Shown piece after piece: positions 8,932-16,730 of a DNA stretch of 64,000 bases (the first letter of the stretch is position 1; the number at the start of each line of letters is the position of its first letter). Source of the stretch: Candidatus Viadribacter manganicus (GTDB taxonomy: Bacteria; Pseudomonadota; Alphaproteobacteria; Caulobacterales; Aquidulcibacteraceae); contig NZ_CP013244.1 of the NCBI RefSeq assembly GCF_001679665.1, positions 2,240,980 through 2,304,979 on the forward strand. The letters are read 5' to 3'. The translations under genes and the position numbers were made by a program. A model generated the notes under the pieces. It was not told the DNA's origin. It did not search any database and was given only the letters and a program-made list of their open reading frames with translations.

Positions 8932-9702
8932 ATGAAACCTAACGTATTCCAGGAGACCGCGGCGGCGGTGGCGAAGCGCTTCGGCGTAAGCGTCAAGGCG
9001 TTGCGCGTTTACGAGGATGCGGGGCTGTTAAAGCCGGCGCGAACGGTGGCTGGCTGGCGGATTTATCGTCAGCCGGAGATAGAGCGGCTTTCCGCCATTT
9101 TGGCGCTGAAGCAGCTCGGGCTGCCGTTGAAGCGCATTGGCGAGCTGCTGCGTGGCGCTGGCGATCTTGCCGCTGCGCTGGCGCTGCAGGAAGCGGCTTT
9201 AGAGGATGCGCGCAGCGAAGCGGAGCAGGCACTGGCGCTGGTGCGTCAGGCGCGTGCGAAGCTGAAGGGCAAGCAGTCACTTTCCCCGGACGAGTTAGGA
9301 AAGCTCGTCAGGAGTACAGCAATGTCAGAGATGAAGTGGTCCCCAAAAATGGAGGCGTTGGCTCAAAAGCATTACACGCCCGAGCAATTGCATGGATTGC
9401 GCACGCGCGAATTCACGGCGGAAGATCAGGCGCGTGTCGGCGCGGCGTGGACGAAAGTGTTCGCCGACATCGATGCGCTGGGTGCGAGCGCGGATCCCTC
9501 GTCAGCCAAAGCGCTGGAGATCGGCCGCCGCGCTCAGGCTTTGATCGGAGAATTCACGCAGGGCGATCCGGCGCTCTTCCAGGCGGCAGGGGCGATGAAC
9601 CGCGAAGCGATGAACGATCCTGAGCTGTCTAAGGACATGCCGACCACGATGAGCCACTGGCAATTCTTGGGGCGGGTGTTCGAAGCGTTGAAGGGGTCTT
9701 AA
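8932..9702 (+). CDS. MerR-family regulator with TipAS-like ligand domain
   Basis: 256 residues. The N-terminal winged helix (about 8-75) contains VSVKALRVYEDAGLLKPART and the GWRIYRQPEIERL wing typical of MerR. A coiled coil (about 95-125) follows, then a C-terminal domain starting KMEALAQKHYTPEQL. The last resembles the TipAS antibiotic- or ligand-binding domain of TipAL-like regulators. The ATG at 8932 follows AGGAAGG; a GTG at 8929 is less likely. A promoter with a MerR-like dyad lies just upstream. Ligand and targets are unknown. Confidence 0.87.
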   Translation: MKPNVFQETAAAVAKRFGVSVKALRVYEDAGLLKPARTVAGWRIYRQPEIERLSAILALKQLGLPLKRIGELLRGAGDLAAALALQEAALEDARSEAEQALALVRQARAKLKGKQSLSPDELGKLVRSTAMSEMKWSPKMEALAQKHYTPEQLHGLRTREFTAEDQARVGAAWTKVFADIDALGASADPSSAKALEIGRRAQALIGEFTQGDPALFQAAGAMNREAMNDPELSKDMPTTMSHWQFLGRVFEALKGS

Positions 9703-9712
9703 CGGCGCCGAG

Positions 9713-9728
9713 TACGTAGCTCTACGTA
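9713..9728. promoter_or_regulatory. Perfect palindrome between merR-type and hemerythrin genes
   Basis: TACGTAG-CT-CTACGTA, seven-base arms with a two-base centre, 11 bases after the MerR stop and about 85 bases before the hemerythrin start. It could be an operator for the hemerythrin gene; no protein is assigned. Confidence 0.3.
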
Positions 9729-9738
9729 TGACATCGCG

Positions 9739-9764
9739 CCGCTGCATATTCTTGCAGCGGGTTT
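9739..9764 (+). terminator. Stem-loop after the MerR gene
   Basis: CCGCTGCA (9739-9746) pairs with TGCAGCGG (9753-9760) around a six-base loop and is followed by only three T residues. This is a weak intrinsic terminator or a leader structure of the hemerythrin transcript. Confidence 0.4.
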
Positions 9765-9813
9765 AACATCGTTCAGACTTGGCATGACGGATCATCCCAT
9801 CAGGGAGGCCGTC

Positions 9814-10236
9814 ATGCCGATTATGACCTGGGACGATAGTTTGGACATTGGTGTGCACGATATGAATCGTGAGCACCGTGATATTCTCGACGCCATGAAC
9901 GCGATCTACGACGCGACGCAGGCCGGCAAGAAGGGCCAGCCCGTTATCGCCATGATCAATCACCTTGGCGCAGTCACCGCTCGGCATTTTCGGGATGAAG
10001 AGATCTTCATGGCGAAGATCGACTACGCTGATCTGGAGAACCACAAGCGCGTCCACACCAAGCTGTTGAAGGATTTCGCGATGCACCAAGCGGCGGCAGT
10101 TGCTGCGGACGGTGTCCCGACGACTGAGTTTTTCCAGTTCCTTCGGCTTTGGCTGGCCGCTCACATCAAATGCATCGACAGAAAGTATGCAGATTATTCC
10201 CGTGCGCCAAAGGGCGCTGCCGGATCGGCCCGCTAA
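9814..10236 (+). CDS. Bacteriohemerythrin (oxygen-binding di-iron protein)
   Basis: 140-residue four-helix-bundle protein that binds O2 at a di-iron site. All ligands are visible in register: His21, His58, Glu62, His77, His81, His117 and Asp122, plus the family N-terminus MPIMTWDDSLDIGV. The ATG at 9814 was chosen because GGGAGG lies five bases upstream and the hemerythrin fold begins here. An in-frame ATG at 9784 would add ten unrelated residues. A single-gene unit of this type usually supplies O2 sensing or storage, often linked to chemotaxis or cyclic-di-GMP, but no partner domain is present here. Confidence 0.92.
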   Translation: MPIMTWDDSLDIGVHDMNREHRDILDAMNAIYDATQAGKKGQPVIAMINHLGAVTARHFRDEEIFMAKIDYADLENHKRVHTKLLKDFAMHQAAAVAADGVPTTEFFQFLRLWLAAHIKCIDRKYADYSRAPKGAAGSAR

Positions 10237-10329
10237 AGCGCGCTCAGCGTTTACGCTGCCAGTTGCGCGATTGTTGTTTCGGTGAAACACTCTTCGCTCC
10301 CGACCTCGACAGGTCGGCATAAGCGAGAA

Positions 10330-10352
10330 GCGGCGCCGGCCGCTGGCGCCGC
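10330..10352. other. GC-rich stem-loop in the leader of the EF-G-like gene
   Basis: GCGGCGCC (10330-10337) pairs with GGCGCCGC (10345-10352) around a seven-base loop. Just upstream, CCGACCT and AGGTCGG form a second small hairpin. There is no T-run, so this may be a mRNA leader structure or a Rho-dependent end of the hemerythrin gene rather than an intrinsic terminator. Confidence 0.35.
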
Positions 10353-10388
10353 CCCAACCCAACAGTGGGAAACAAGGGAGTGTGCGCC

Positions 10389-12380
10389 ATGCCTGAATCA
10401 AAATCGGCAAATGTAGTGAGGGCTATAGCCGTCGTCGGCCCGACCGGAGCGGGCAAGACGGCGTTGATCCAAGCTCTGGCCTCCGCCGCTTCGGGCGGTC
10501 CGGGTATAGCCCCGGCCGCGGTAGGCCAATCCACTGAAACCCAATTCACCGCTATCGATTTCATGGGCGACCATTACGCCCTCATAGATGCGCCAGGCGC
10601 CGTCGACTTTCTTGCAGACGCCGATTTTGCGCTTCCCGCGGTCGATCTCGCCATTGTCGTCGCCGATCCAGACCCTGACAAAGCCGTGCTGGTGCAGCCG
10701 TTCTTGAAGGCCTTGGAAGAGCTGCAGATTCCGCGCGCGATTTTCATCAACAAGATCGACGCCGCACGAGGCCGAATCCGAGATTTGTTGGAGGCATTAC
10801 AGCCAGTTTCGACTGCTCCCTTGGTGGCGCGACAGATTCCGATTTGGGAAAGCGACAAGATCACCGGCTTCGTCGATCTCGCGCTGGAGCGCGCCTACCA
10901 ATACGAGCAGGGCAAGCCCTCGAAGATCATCGACATTCCGAAGGATTTGGCGGCACGCGAAACCGAGGCGCGCTTCCATATGCTCGAACAGCTTGCCGAT
11001 TATGACGATGAGCTGATGGAAAAGCTGCTTTCCGATGTCGCGCCTGACCGGGACACGGTCTTTGCAGATCTCGTGAAAGAGACGCGCGACAGTTTGATTG
11101 CGCCGGTGTTCTTTGGCTCGACCGCCAACGGCAATGGCGTGCGTCGACTTCTGAAGGCGTTGCGCCACGACACGCCGGAGCCGAAATACGCCGCCGCGCG
11201 TTTGGGACTAAGCGGCAGCGGCGCGTATGTCGCGAAGATATCGCACGCAGGACAGGCTGGAAAGCTCGCCTTCGCGCGCGTGTTCGGCGCGGCGCTGAAC
11301 GATAGCGATCAGCTGACGTTGAGCGATGGTTCGTCCCAGCGTCCAGGCGCTCTCTTTTCCGTCGCCGGTTCGCAGACGAAGAAAGTATCTCGCGTGCCTG
11401 AAGGCGATATCGCTGCGATCGGCAAGCTCGACCCCGTCGCCGCCGGCGATCTTCTAGGCGCCAGCGGGCTGCAGAAGTTGAAGCTGAGCTTCAAGAAGCG
11501 TTTCCCGGTCTACCAGCTTTCGATCACAACCAAGGATCGGAAGGATGACGTGCGCCTTTCTGGTGCGCTGCAGAAACTGGTCGATGAGGATGCGGGCCTC
11601 AATGTCGTGCACGATCAAACGACGCATGAGATTTTGCTGCAGGGCCAAGGCGAGCCGCATCTGCGGAGCGTGCTCGATCGGTTGAAGGGGCGGTTCAACG
11701 TTGAGGTGGCCACCGCGCCGCCCTCAACGCCGTATAAGGAAAGTCTGCGCAAGAACGTGGAAGTGCGCGGGCGTCACAAAAAGCAAACCGGTGGCCACGG
11801 CCAGTTCGGCGATTGCGTCATCCAAGTGAAACCGTTGCCGCGCGGCGAGGGCTTTCAGTTTGTCGATAAGATCACCGGCGGCGCCATTCCGCGCCAATGG
11901 ATCCCGGCTGTCGAGGCCGGGGTTAAAGACGCTATGGTCAAAGGCGCGATCGGCTTTCCAGTTGTCGATGTCGCCGTCACGTTGATCGACGGCTCATTCC
12001 ATGCTGTCGATTCCAGCGAGCATTCGTTTCAGCAGGCTGGTCGCATCGGCATGCAGGAAGCGATCGAGCAATGTGGATCGGTGCTGCTAGAGCCGGTCGA
12101 GAAGCTTTCGATTTACACGCCAAGCTCCGGCACACCGAAAATCAATTCGGCGGTGTCCGCACATAACGGTCAGATCCTGGGCTTCGAGCCGCGCGAAGGC
12201 TGGCAAGGCTGGGATCGCGTCGATGTCTATCTGCCGCACAGTGAACGGCAGAATTTCATCATTGAATTGAGGTCGTTGACGCAGGGCTTGGCGACATTTG
12301 AGGCCGAGTACGATCATATGGTTGAAGTCACCGGCCGCCGCGCCGATGACGTCGCCAAGAAGGCGCAAGCGAGCGCCTAG
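10389..12380 (+). CDS. Elongation factor G-like translational GTPase
   Basis: 663-residue EF-G paralogue. The G domain has G1 GPTGAGKT (17-24), G3 DAPGAVDF (67-74) and G4 NKID (121-124). The EF-G domain IV motif HKKQTGGHGQFGD and the C-terminal domain V follow. Two departures from true EF-G stand out: the catalytic histidine after DxPG is Ala71, and the switch I segment has no recognisable RGITI motif. It therefore probably does not perform normal translocation. Related EF-G-like proteins are common in alphaproteobacteria beside canonical fusA. The ATG at 10389 follows AGGGAG; the upstream GTG at 10365 is unlikely. A stem-loop at 12389-12413 follows. Confidence 0.88.
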   Translation: MPESKSANVVRAIAVVGPTGAGKTALIQALASAASGGPGIAPAAVGQSTETQFTAIDFMGDHYALIDAPGAVDFLADADFALPAVDLAIVVADPDPDKAVLVQPFLKALEELQIPRAIFINKIDAARGRIRDLLEALQPVSTAPLVARQIPIWESDKITGFVDLALERAYQYEQGKPSKIIDIPKDLAARETEARFHMLEQLADYDDELMEKLLSDVAPDRDTVFADLVKETRDSLIAPVFFGSTANGNGVRRLLKALRHDTPEPKYAAARLGLSGSGAYVAKISHAGQAGKLAFARVFGAALNDSDQLTLSDGSSQRPGALFSVAGSQTKKVSRVPEGDIAAIGKLDPVAAGDLLGASGLQKLKLSFKKRFPVYQLSITTKDRKDDVRLSGALQKLVDEDAGLNVVHDQTTHEILLQGQGEPHLRSVLDRLKGRFNVEVATAPPSTPYKESLRKNVEVRGRHKKQTGGHGQFGDCVIQVKPLPRGEGFQFVDKITGGAIPRQWIPAVEAGVKDAMVKGAIGFPVVDVAVTLIDGSFHAVDSSEHSFQQAGRIGMQEAIEQCGSVLLEPVEKLSIYTPSSGTPKINSAVSAHNGQILGFEPREGWQGWDRVDVYLPHSERQNFIIELRSLTQGLATFEAEYDHMVEVTGRRADDVAKKAQASA

Positions 12381-12388
12381 AGGTTTGG

Positions 12389-12413
12389 TGTCCTCCTCGC
12401 GCGGAGGAGGACA
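12389..12413 (+). terminator. Stem-loop after the EF-G-like gene
   Basis: TGTCCTCCTC (12389-12398) pairs with GAGGAGGACA (12404-12413) around a five-base loop, nine bases after the stop. The ten-pair stem is strong but followed by AACTTC rather than a T-run, so efficiency is uncertain. Confidence 0.5.
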
Positions 12414-12498
12414 CAACTTCTAAGAGGTGACGATACCTCGTCCTTAGGCGTAATCTTGCTTTCGGCGGTGATGAATGCTGACCGTCGGCAGAGATGCG

Positions 12499-12867
12499 AT
12501 GCATGCTCATGATCTGCGCATTGGCGCGCGGGTGCGCCAACGTAGGCTGGCGTTTGGCATGTCGCGAAGACGATCGCAGCTGATCTTCAGCTGACGTTTC
12601 AGCAGATTCAAAAATACGAGACTAAACCGCATTTCGGCGGCGGCCTTGATCGAGATCGCGCGCGTTTTTCAAACGCCGGCGGCGTGGTTGCTGGACCAAA
12701 CGTCGGATCCGCTCGCATCGGGTTCTGCGTCATTGCTGCAATCGTTTGAAGGTGAGCCGGCGACGCGCGACCGGCTGATTACCGTGATCGATGGGTTTCC
12801 GATCTCGTGCTCGACCTGGCGAGAGCTTGATGGAAGTTCAGCTGGATTTTCGCCAACACAATGCTGA
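12499..12867 (+). pseudogene. Decayed XRE-family helix-turn-helix regulator
   Basis: A typical alphaproteobacterial XRE regulator can be read only by changing frame twice. Frame A from the ATG at 12499 gives DLRIGARVRQRRLAFGMS and then stops at a TGA. Frame B gives ADLQLTFQQIQKYE (about 12575-12620). Frame C (from about 12622) gives NRISAAALIEIARVFQTPA and runs to 12867. Together these match the family order of first helix, recognition helix FQQIQKYE and dimer segment RISA..L.EIA..L.TP. The unrelated tail of frame C suggests further decay. The direction and proximity suggest it was once joined to, or beside, the PAS fragment that follows. Confidence 0.8.
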
Positions 12868-13147
12868 GCGATTTGCCGATTGCGCTCTATCTGCTTGATA
12901 GGGAGGGCCGGGTTATCTATTTCAATGCGGAGGCTGTGCGCTTCGTAGGCCAAGAGCCCCGTATTGGTCATGACATGTGGTGCGTGACCTGGCGCTTGTG
13001 GGAGCGCAACGGACGAAGGCTGCCGCACGATCAGTGCCCGATGGCGGTCGCCATGAAGAAGGAGAGGCGATTCGCGGCGCGAGCGCCATTGCCGAAAGGC
13101 CGGACAGTTCGCGCACGCCGTTCACGCCGTTTCCTTGGCGGCTTTAA
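12861..13147 (+). pseudogene. Decayed PAS-domain fragment
   Basis: From 12861 the frame reads LSDLPIALYLLDREGRVIYF, MWCVTWRLWERNGRRLPHDQ and CPMAVAMKK. This is the core of a PAS domain often seen in alphaproteobacterial sensor kinases and photosensors. After about 13060 the expected continuation moves to another frame, giving AIRGASAIAERPDSSRTPFT and a stop at 13145-13147. The upstream joint FSWIFANTM also lies behind an in-frame TGA. No kinase or output domain is present, so this is a fragment rather than a working sensor. Confidence 0.75.
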
Positions 13148-13168
13148 TGGGTTGTCGCCGTTGGCCGC

Positions 13169-14059
13169 TTAGCTCGCCGCTGGCTTTGGCTTTAGCGAGA
13201 GGCGGCGCTCGTCGTAGGCGGCCCATAGGCACGCCGCGATGATCAGGGCAGCGCCCATATAAATTTCCGGCCGCGGCACTTCGTGAAAGAGGAAAAAGCC
13301 AATCAAGCTCGCATAGATGAGCTCGGTGTAGTGGATCGGCGCGAGCTGTTGCGCTTCGGCGCGCGCGTAAGCTTGAGCCATCAAATACATGAACACTGCG
13401 GCGAGTGCGCCGAGTTGAAGGAAGAACCACCAATTGTCGAGATTTGGCGGTGTCGCGAACACCATGGTTGGCGCAAGCAGGATGATGCCCGGCACGACAC
13501 TGGTCATCAGGCTGACGATCACCGGACCATCCTTCTGGGAGCGCTCGCGCAAGAGGACCATCGCGATGGAGAAGAAGGTCGCAGCCAGAATGGCGGCGAT
13601 AACGCCGACATCGTGCATTGGCGATTCCGCCTCGCTCGGCGCGCCTTGCATGGCGAGGATGACGCCGCCGAAGCCAACCAAAGCGCAGATGACGCTGGAG
13701 ACCCGGATGCGCTCTTTCAGCAGAACGAACGCTACGAAAGGCGCGAGCAGCGGATAAATAAAAGACAGCGTCACCGCTTCAGCTAGCGGAAGCACCTTTA
13801 GAGACCAAAAGAACGTTACGGCGCAGATCGCGATCACGAAGCCGCGCAGGCCGTGCGCACGCCACATCTCCTTGGTAATTACCGGCTTGCCGGCGCGCCA
13901 CCATATCAGCAGCGAAAAGAATGCGCCGAAGAGGTAACGTCCGAAGCTGACAAGCAGAACGTGATTACTCTGCAAGAGATGTTTAATGGTGGCGTCCATC
14001 GACGCGCCGGCGATGATCGCCAGCGTGAGCACTAGCGCTGGCGGCAGACGGCCAAACAT
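13169..14059 (-). CDS. EamA/DMT-family permease
   Basis: 296-residue inner-membrane protein with about ten helices arranged as two EamA repeats (about 8-140 and 155-285). The family pattern FxxYPLLAPFVAFVLLKER occurs in the first repeat and IHYTELIYASLIGFFLFHE in the second. Such drug/metabolite transporters export amino acids, nucleosides or other small metabolites; the substrate is not predictable. The start is embedded in an unusual leader: its GGGGAG ribosome site forms the 3' arm of the hairpin at 14065-14094. Confidence 0.9.
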   Translation of the reverse strand: MFGRLPPALVLTLAIIAGASMDATIKHLLQSNHVLLVSFGRYLFGAFFSLLIWWRAGKPVITKEMWRAHGLRGFVIAICAVTFFWSLKVLPLAEAVTLSFIYPLLAPFVAFVLLKERIRVSSVICALVGFGGVILAMQGAPSEAESPMHDVGVIAAILAATFFSIAMVLLRERSQKDGPVIVSLMTSVVPGIILLAPTMVFATPPNLDNWWFFLQLGALAAVFMYLMAQAYARAEAQQLAPIHYTELIYASLIGFFLFHEVPRPEIYMGAALIIAACLWAAYDERRLSLKPKPAAS

Positions 14060-14060
14060 G

Positions 14061-14094
14061 AAAACTCCCCGCGCGCCTTTTGGCCCGCGGGGAG
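14061..14094 (-). terminator. Terminator hairpin overlapping the ribosome site of the EamA gene
   Basis: On the minus strand CTCCCCGCG (14094-14086) pairs with CGCGGGGAG (14073-14065), followed by TTTT (14064-14061) and then directly by the EamA ATG. It has the form of an intrinsic terminator for the lipoprotein genes upstream. The GGGGAG of its 3' arm is also the only ribosome site for the EamA gene. Confidence 0.7.
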
Positions 14095-14118
14095 CTCAAT
14101 CGCAATGCGATTTCGCTG

Positions 14119-14358
14119 TTACGGCGTGGTCGTTGCCGGTGGCGTCGTGGTCGTGCCAGCCGGGGCGCCGTCGGTGGCTTCGTCGAGCGCTTCGCCGGCT
14201 TCTTCGTTCGGACCTTGGCCCAGATCGGTCGTGCCGGTCGTTGATTGTTCGTAGTTGATGTCGGCAGCTTCGCCCGCTTCTTCGTTCGGGCCTTGGCTGC
14301 ATGCGACAACGCCCAGCATGCTCAGGGCAGCGGCGGCGCCCAGCAATGACTTCAACAT
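14119..14358 (-). CDS. Small acidic lipoprotein with repeated GPNEEAGEA motif
   Basis: 79 residues. The signal peptide MLKSLLGAAAALSMLGVVAC ends with lipobox GVVAC. The mature part contains two near-identical copies of QGPNEEAGEA and ends in a Thr/Pro tail. The ATG at 14358 is preceded by GGAGAG. It is the downstream member of a same-strand pair with 14532-14795; the shared EAGE..DEAT pattern suggests duplication. The function is unknown. Confidence 0.7.
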   Translation of the reverse strand: MLKSLLGAAAALSMLGVVACSQGPNEEAGEAADINYEQSTTGTTDLGQGPNEEAGEALDEATDGAPAGTTTTPPATTTP

Positions 14359-14531
14359 CCTTGTCTCTCCTGAAGTGTCCCAGTTGTTGGGCGGCGTAGC
14401 GGCCGCCGGGGGTTTCAACGTTCCGTGCAGAACACGGTTCCGCCCAAAAGCGTGCGGCGCCGGCGACGAGGTCGCGCGGCGCCGTTTTTCTTGATGCGTT
14501 CGACAAGCAGAACGCACCTTGGGAAATGGGG

Positions 14532-14795
14532 TCATGGATTGGTCGATGAATCGCCGTCCGTCGCGTCGTTGATCGCGTCGGCTGCATCGTTGTTTTGTTG
14601 GTTGCCAGTCGCCTCGTCGATGCTTTCGCCAGCTTGTTCGAGCGGACCGTCGCCAAGGTTTTCATGGCCTTGGGTCGATTCTTCGATAGCGGAATCAGCA
14701 CTCTCTCCGGCGCTTTCGGCGCTGCCGCCGTCGCCGCAAGCGGCGAGCCCGAGTGAGAACGCGGCGATAGCGGCGGTGGCGATCAACTTACGCAT
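14532..14795 (-). CDS. Small acidic lipoprotein, paralogue of its neighbour
   Basis: 87 residues. The signal peptide MRKLIATAAIAAFSLGLAAC ends with lipobox GLAAC. The mature chain is low-complexity and acidic, with GPLEQAGESIDEAT echoing the GPNEEAGEALDEAT of the next gene. A GGGAG ribosome site precedes the ATG at 14795. It is divergent from the acyl-CoA dehydrogenase gene across 132 bases. The function is unknown. Confidence 0.7.
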   Translation of the reverse strand: MRKLIATAAIAAFSLGLAACGDGGSAESAGESADSAIEESTQGHENLGDGPLEQAGESIDEATGNQQNNDAADAINDATDGDSSTNP

Positions 14796-14927
14796 TTCAA
14801 AAACTCCCTACCTGCGCCGGTGCGGCGTAGATTGCGGGTCAGAAACACATGACTGCGTCCTTAGTTCCGCGCCGGGAACGCTGGCCTCTGGCGTCGGGGG
14901 AGCTATAAGCGGCGCAACGAGGGAACA

Positions 14928-16067
14928 ATGTCGGCGCAACTTACGGAAGACCAAGAACTTATCGTCGAAACTGCACGCAGCTTCGCACAGGAAAAGCTCC
15001 GTCCGAACGCGGCGCGTTGGGAAGAAGAGGGGCTGGATCGCGGCGTGCTGCAGGAGCTCGCAGGCCTCGGCTTTGGCGGGATTTACGTTGGCGAAGAGCA
15101 CGGCGGGTCGGGGCTTTCGCGCCTCGATGCGGCGTTGATCTTTGAAGAGCTTTCACGCGGTTGCATCGCGACGGCGGCGTTCTTGTCGATCCACAATATG
15201 TGCTCTTGGATGATCGACAGCTTCGGCAGTGAAGAGCAACGCGCCGAGTGGCTGCCGAAACTGACGACGATGGAGAAGATCGCGTCCTATTGCTTGACTG
15301 AGCCAGGTTCGGGCTCGGACGCCGGGGCGCTTCGAACGACAGCGAAGGCCGACGGCAATTCGCAATACGTGATCAACGGCTCAAAGGCGTTCATCTCCGG
15401 CGCTGGCTTCTCGGACATGTACGTTCTCATGTGCCGCACAGGCGATGACGGTCCGAAGGGCGTCTCGACGGTGCTGGTGCCGAACGAGACCAAGGGGCTT
15501 TCGTTCGGGAAGAACGAAGACAAAATGGGTTGGCGCGCCCAACCGACCGCGATCGTGACCTTCGAAGATTGCCGCGTGCCGGTGGAAAATCGGATCGGTC
15601 CTGAAGGTGAGGGCTTCAAATATGCGATGAAGGGCCTTGATGGCGGGCGCCTGAACATCGCCGCGTGCGCTTTAGGCGGCGCTCAGGATGCGCTCGATCG
15701 CGCGCTTGGCTACGTCAAGGAGCGCAAGCAATTTGGCAAGCGCTTGGCGGATTTCCAGAATACGCAATTCGTGCTGGCGGATATGGAAACCGAACTCGCC
15801 GCATGCCGCGCCTTGCTGCACGCGGCGGCGCGCAAGCTTGATGCGAAGGCGCCGGATGCGACGAAGTATTGCGCTATGGCCAAGCGCTTCGTCACGGATG
15901 CTTCCTTCAAGGTCGCCGATCAGGCGCTGCAGCTGCATGGCGGCTACGGCTATCTGGCCGATTATGAAGTCGAGCGCATTGTTCGCGACTTACGCGTGCA
16001 CCGGATTTTGGAAGGCACCAACGAGATCATGCGTGTCATTGTTTCGCGCGAAATGCTGAAGGAATGA
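14928..16067 (+). CDS. Acyl-CoA dehydrogenase (isobutyryl-CoA dehydrogenase-like)
   Basis: 379-residue FAD flavoenzyme that introduces a trans-2 double bond into acyl-CoA. The FAD/substrate motif YCLTEPGSGSDA lies near 123-134. The C-terminal signature LHGGYGYLADYEVERIVRD is followed by the catalytic base Glu362 in LEGTNEI. Overall features (length, GCSSW-like NMCSWMIDSFGS, HFG-type FGKRLADFQ) resemble short/branched-chain or isobutyryl-CoA dehydrogenases of valine breakdown. It is the first gene of a four-gene coupled operon ending in a GDPD. Confidence 0.92.
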   Translation: MSAQLTEDQELIVETARSFAQEKLRPNAARWEEEGLDRGVLQELAGLGFGGIYVGEEHGGSGLSRLDAALIFEELSRGCIATAAFLSIHNMCSWMIDSFGSEEQRAEWLPKLTTMEKIASYCLTEPGSGSDAGALRTTAKADGNSQYVINGSKAFISGAGFSDMYVLMCRTGDDGPKGVSTVLVPNETKGLSFGKNEDKMGWRAQPTAIVTFEDCRVPVENRIGPEGEGFKYAMKGLDGGRLNIAACALGGAQDALDRALGYVKERKQFGKRLADFQNTQFVLADMETELAACRALLHAAARKLDAKAPDATKYCAMAKRFVTDASFKVADQALQLHGGYGYLADYEVERIVRDLRVHRILEGTNEIMRVIVSREMLKE

Positions 16068-16339
16068 GCCGGGACACCAAGGCCGAAACGCGTGCGATAA
16101 ACGCCGTGCTTTGGCGCGATTGGGACCCGATCGGGTGCGGCGTGCCGGAGGATGAGTACGAGTCTTACGTCTGGCCGGTGTACAAGCTTTTGATCGACGG
16201 CGCCGGACGCGAAGCTGTGGCGGACTATCTGCGCTGGGCGGCGGACGAGAATATAACGTGTCCCGTGCCTGAAACCCGCCTGCAGGCGGTCGTTGATAAA
16301 TTGATGACGCTCGGCGTGAAGCCGGTAGGAGAAAGCTGA
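16064..16339 (+). CDS. Conserved-looking hypothetical protein, 91 residues
   Basis: The ATG overlaps the acyl-CoA dehydrogenase stop by four bases. A soluble, acidic protein with the segment WDPIGCGVPEDEYESYVWPV followed by a helical region. The DPIG.......DEY..Y motif recalls a small uncharacterised family often encoded in bacterial operons with unrelated enzymes; no function is assigned. A single base separates its stop from the next start. Confidence 0.6.
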   Translation: MSRDTKAETRAINAVLWRDWDPIGCGVPEDEYESYVWPVYKLLIDGAGREAVADYLRWAADENITCPVPETRLQAVVDKLMTLGVKPVGES

Positions 16340-16340
16340 C

Positions 16341-16730
16341 ATGATCATTCGTGCGATGTTTTTTGGCTTTCTCATGTGGCTCGGGGTCGCTGCCGCCTTT
16401 CGTTTTGCCGGCCAGTATTTCTTTTTGCCTGAGGAATCGCTGCGCCTAGTGACATTCCTCTCGGCGCCGGTTGTTGGTGGTGTGCTCGGGTTCGTGTTTT
16501 TGAAGTTGCTCGGTGAGGCGTCAGGCGACGAGGGTGAGGCATCGATCGGTCTGGCTCTACCGGTGCTCTTGTTGAACGGATTTCTGACGCATGAATTTCC
16601 GAATGCGTTTCCGAACCTCGATGTGACGCTTGATGCGACGTTCGGCGCGTGGTCGCTGCTGTTCGGTGCTTCGATCCTTTTTGTCGGACTCTGGAACACG
16701 AAGCTTGCGCCGCAGGACGAGCGCATATGA
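16341..16730 (+). CDS. Four-helix membrane protein, DUF5367-like
   Basis: 129 residues with four predicted membrane helices (about 5-25, 35-58, 68-90 and 100-120). The segment FLTHEFPNAFPNLD with short acidic loops resembles DUF5367 proteins; the match is from memory of the pattern only. It overlaps the GDPD start by four bases. No function is known. Confidence 0.6.
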   Translation: MIIRAMFFGFLMWLGVAAAFRFAGQYFFLPEESLRLVTFLSAPVVGGVLGFVFLKLLGEASGDEGEASIGLALPVLLLNGFLTHEFPNAFPNLDVTLDATFGAWSLLFGASILFVGLWNTKLAPQDERI

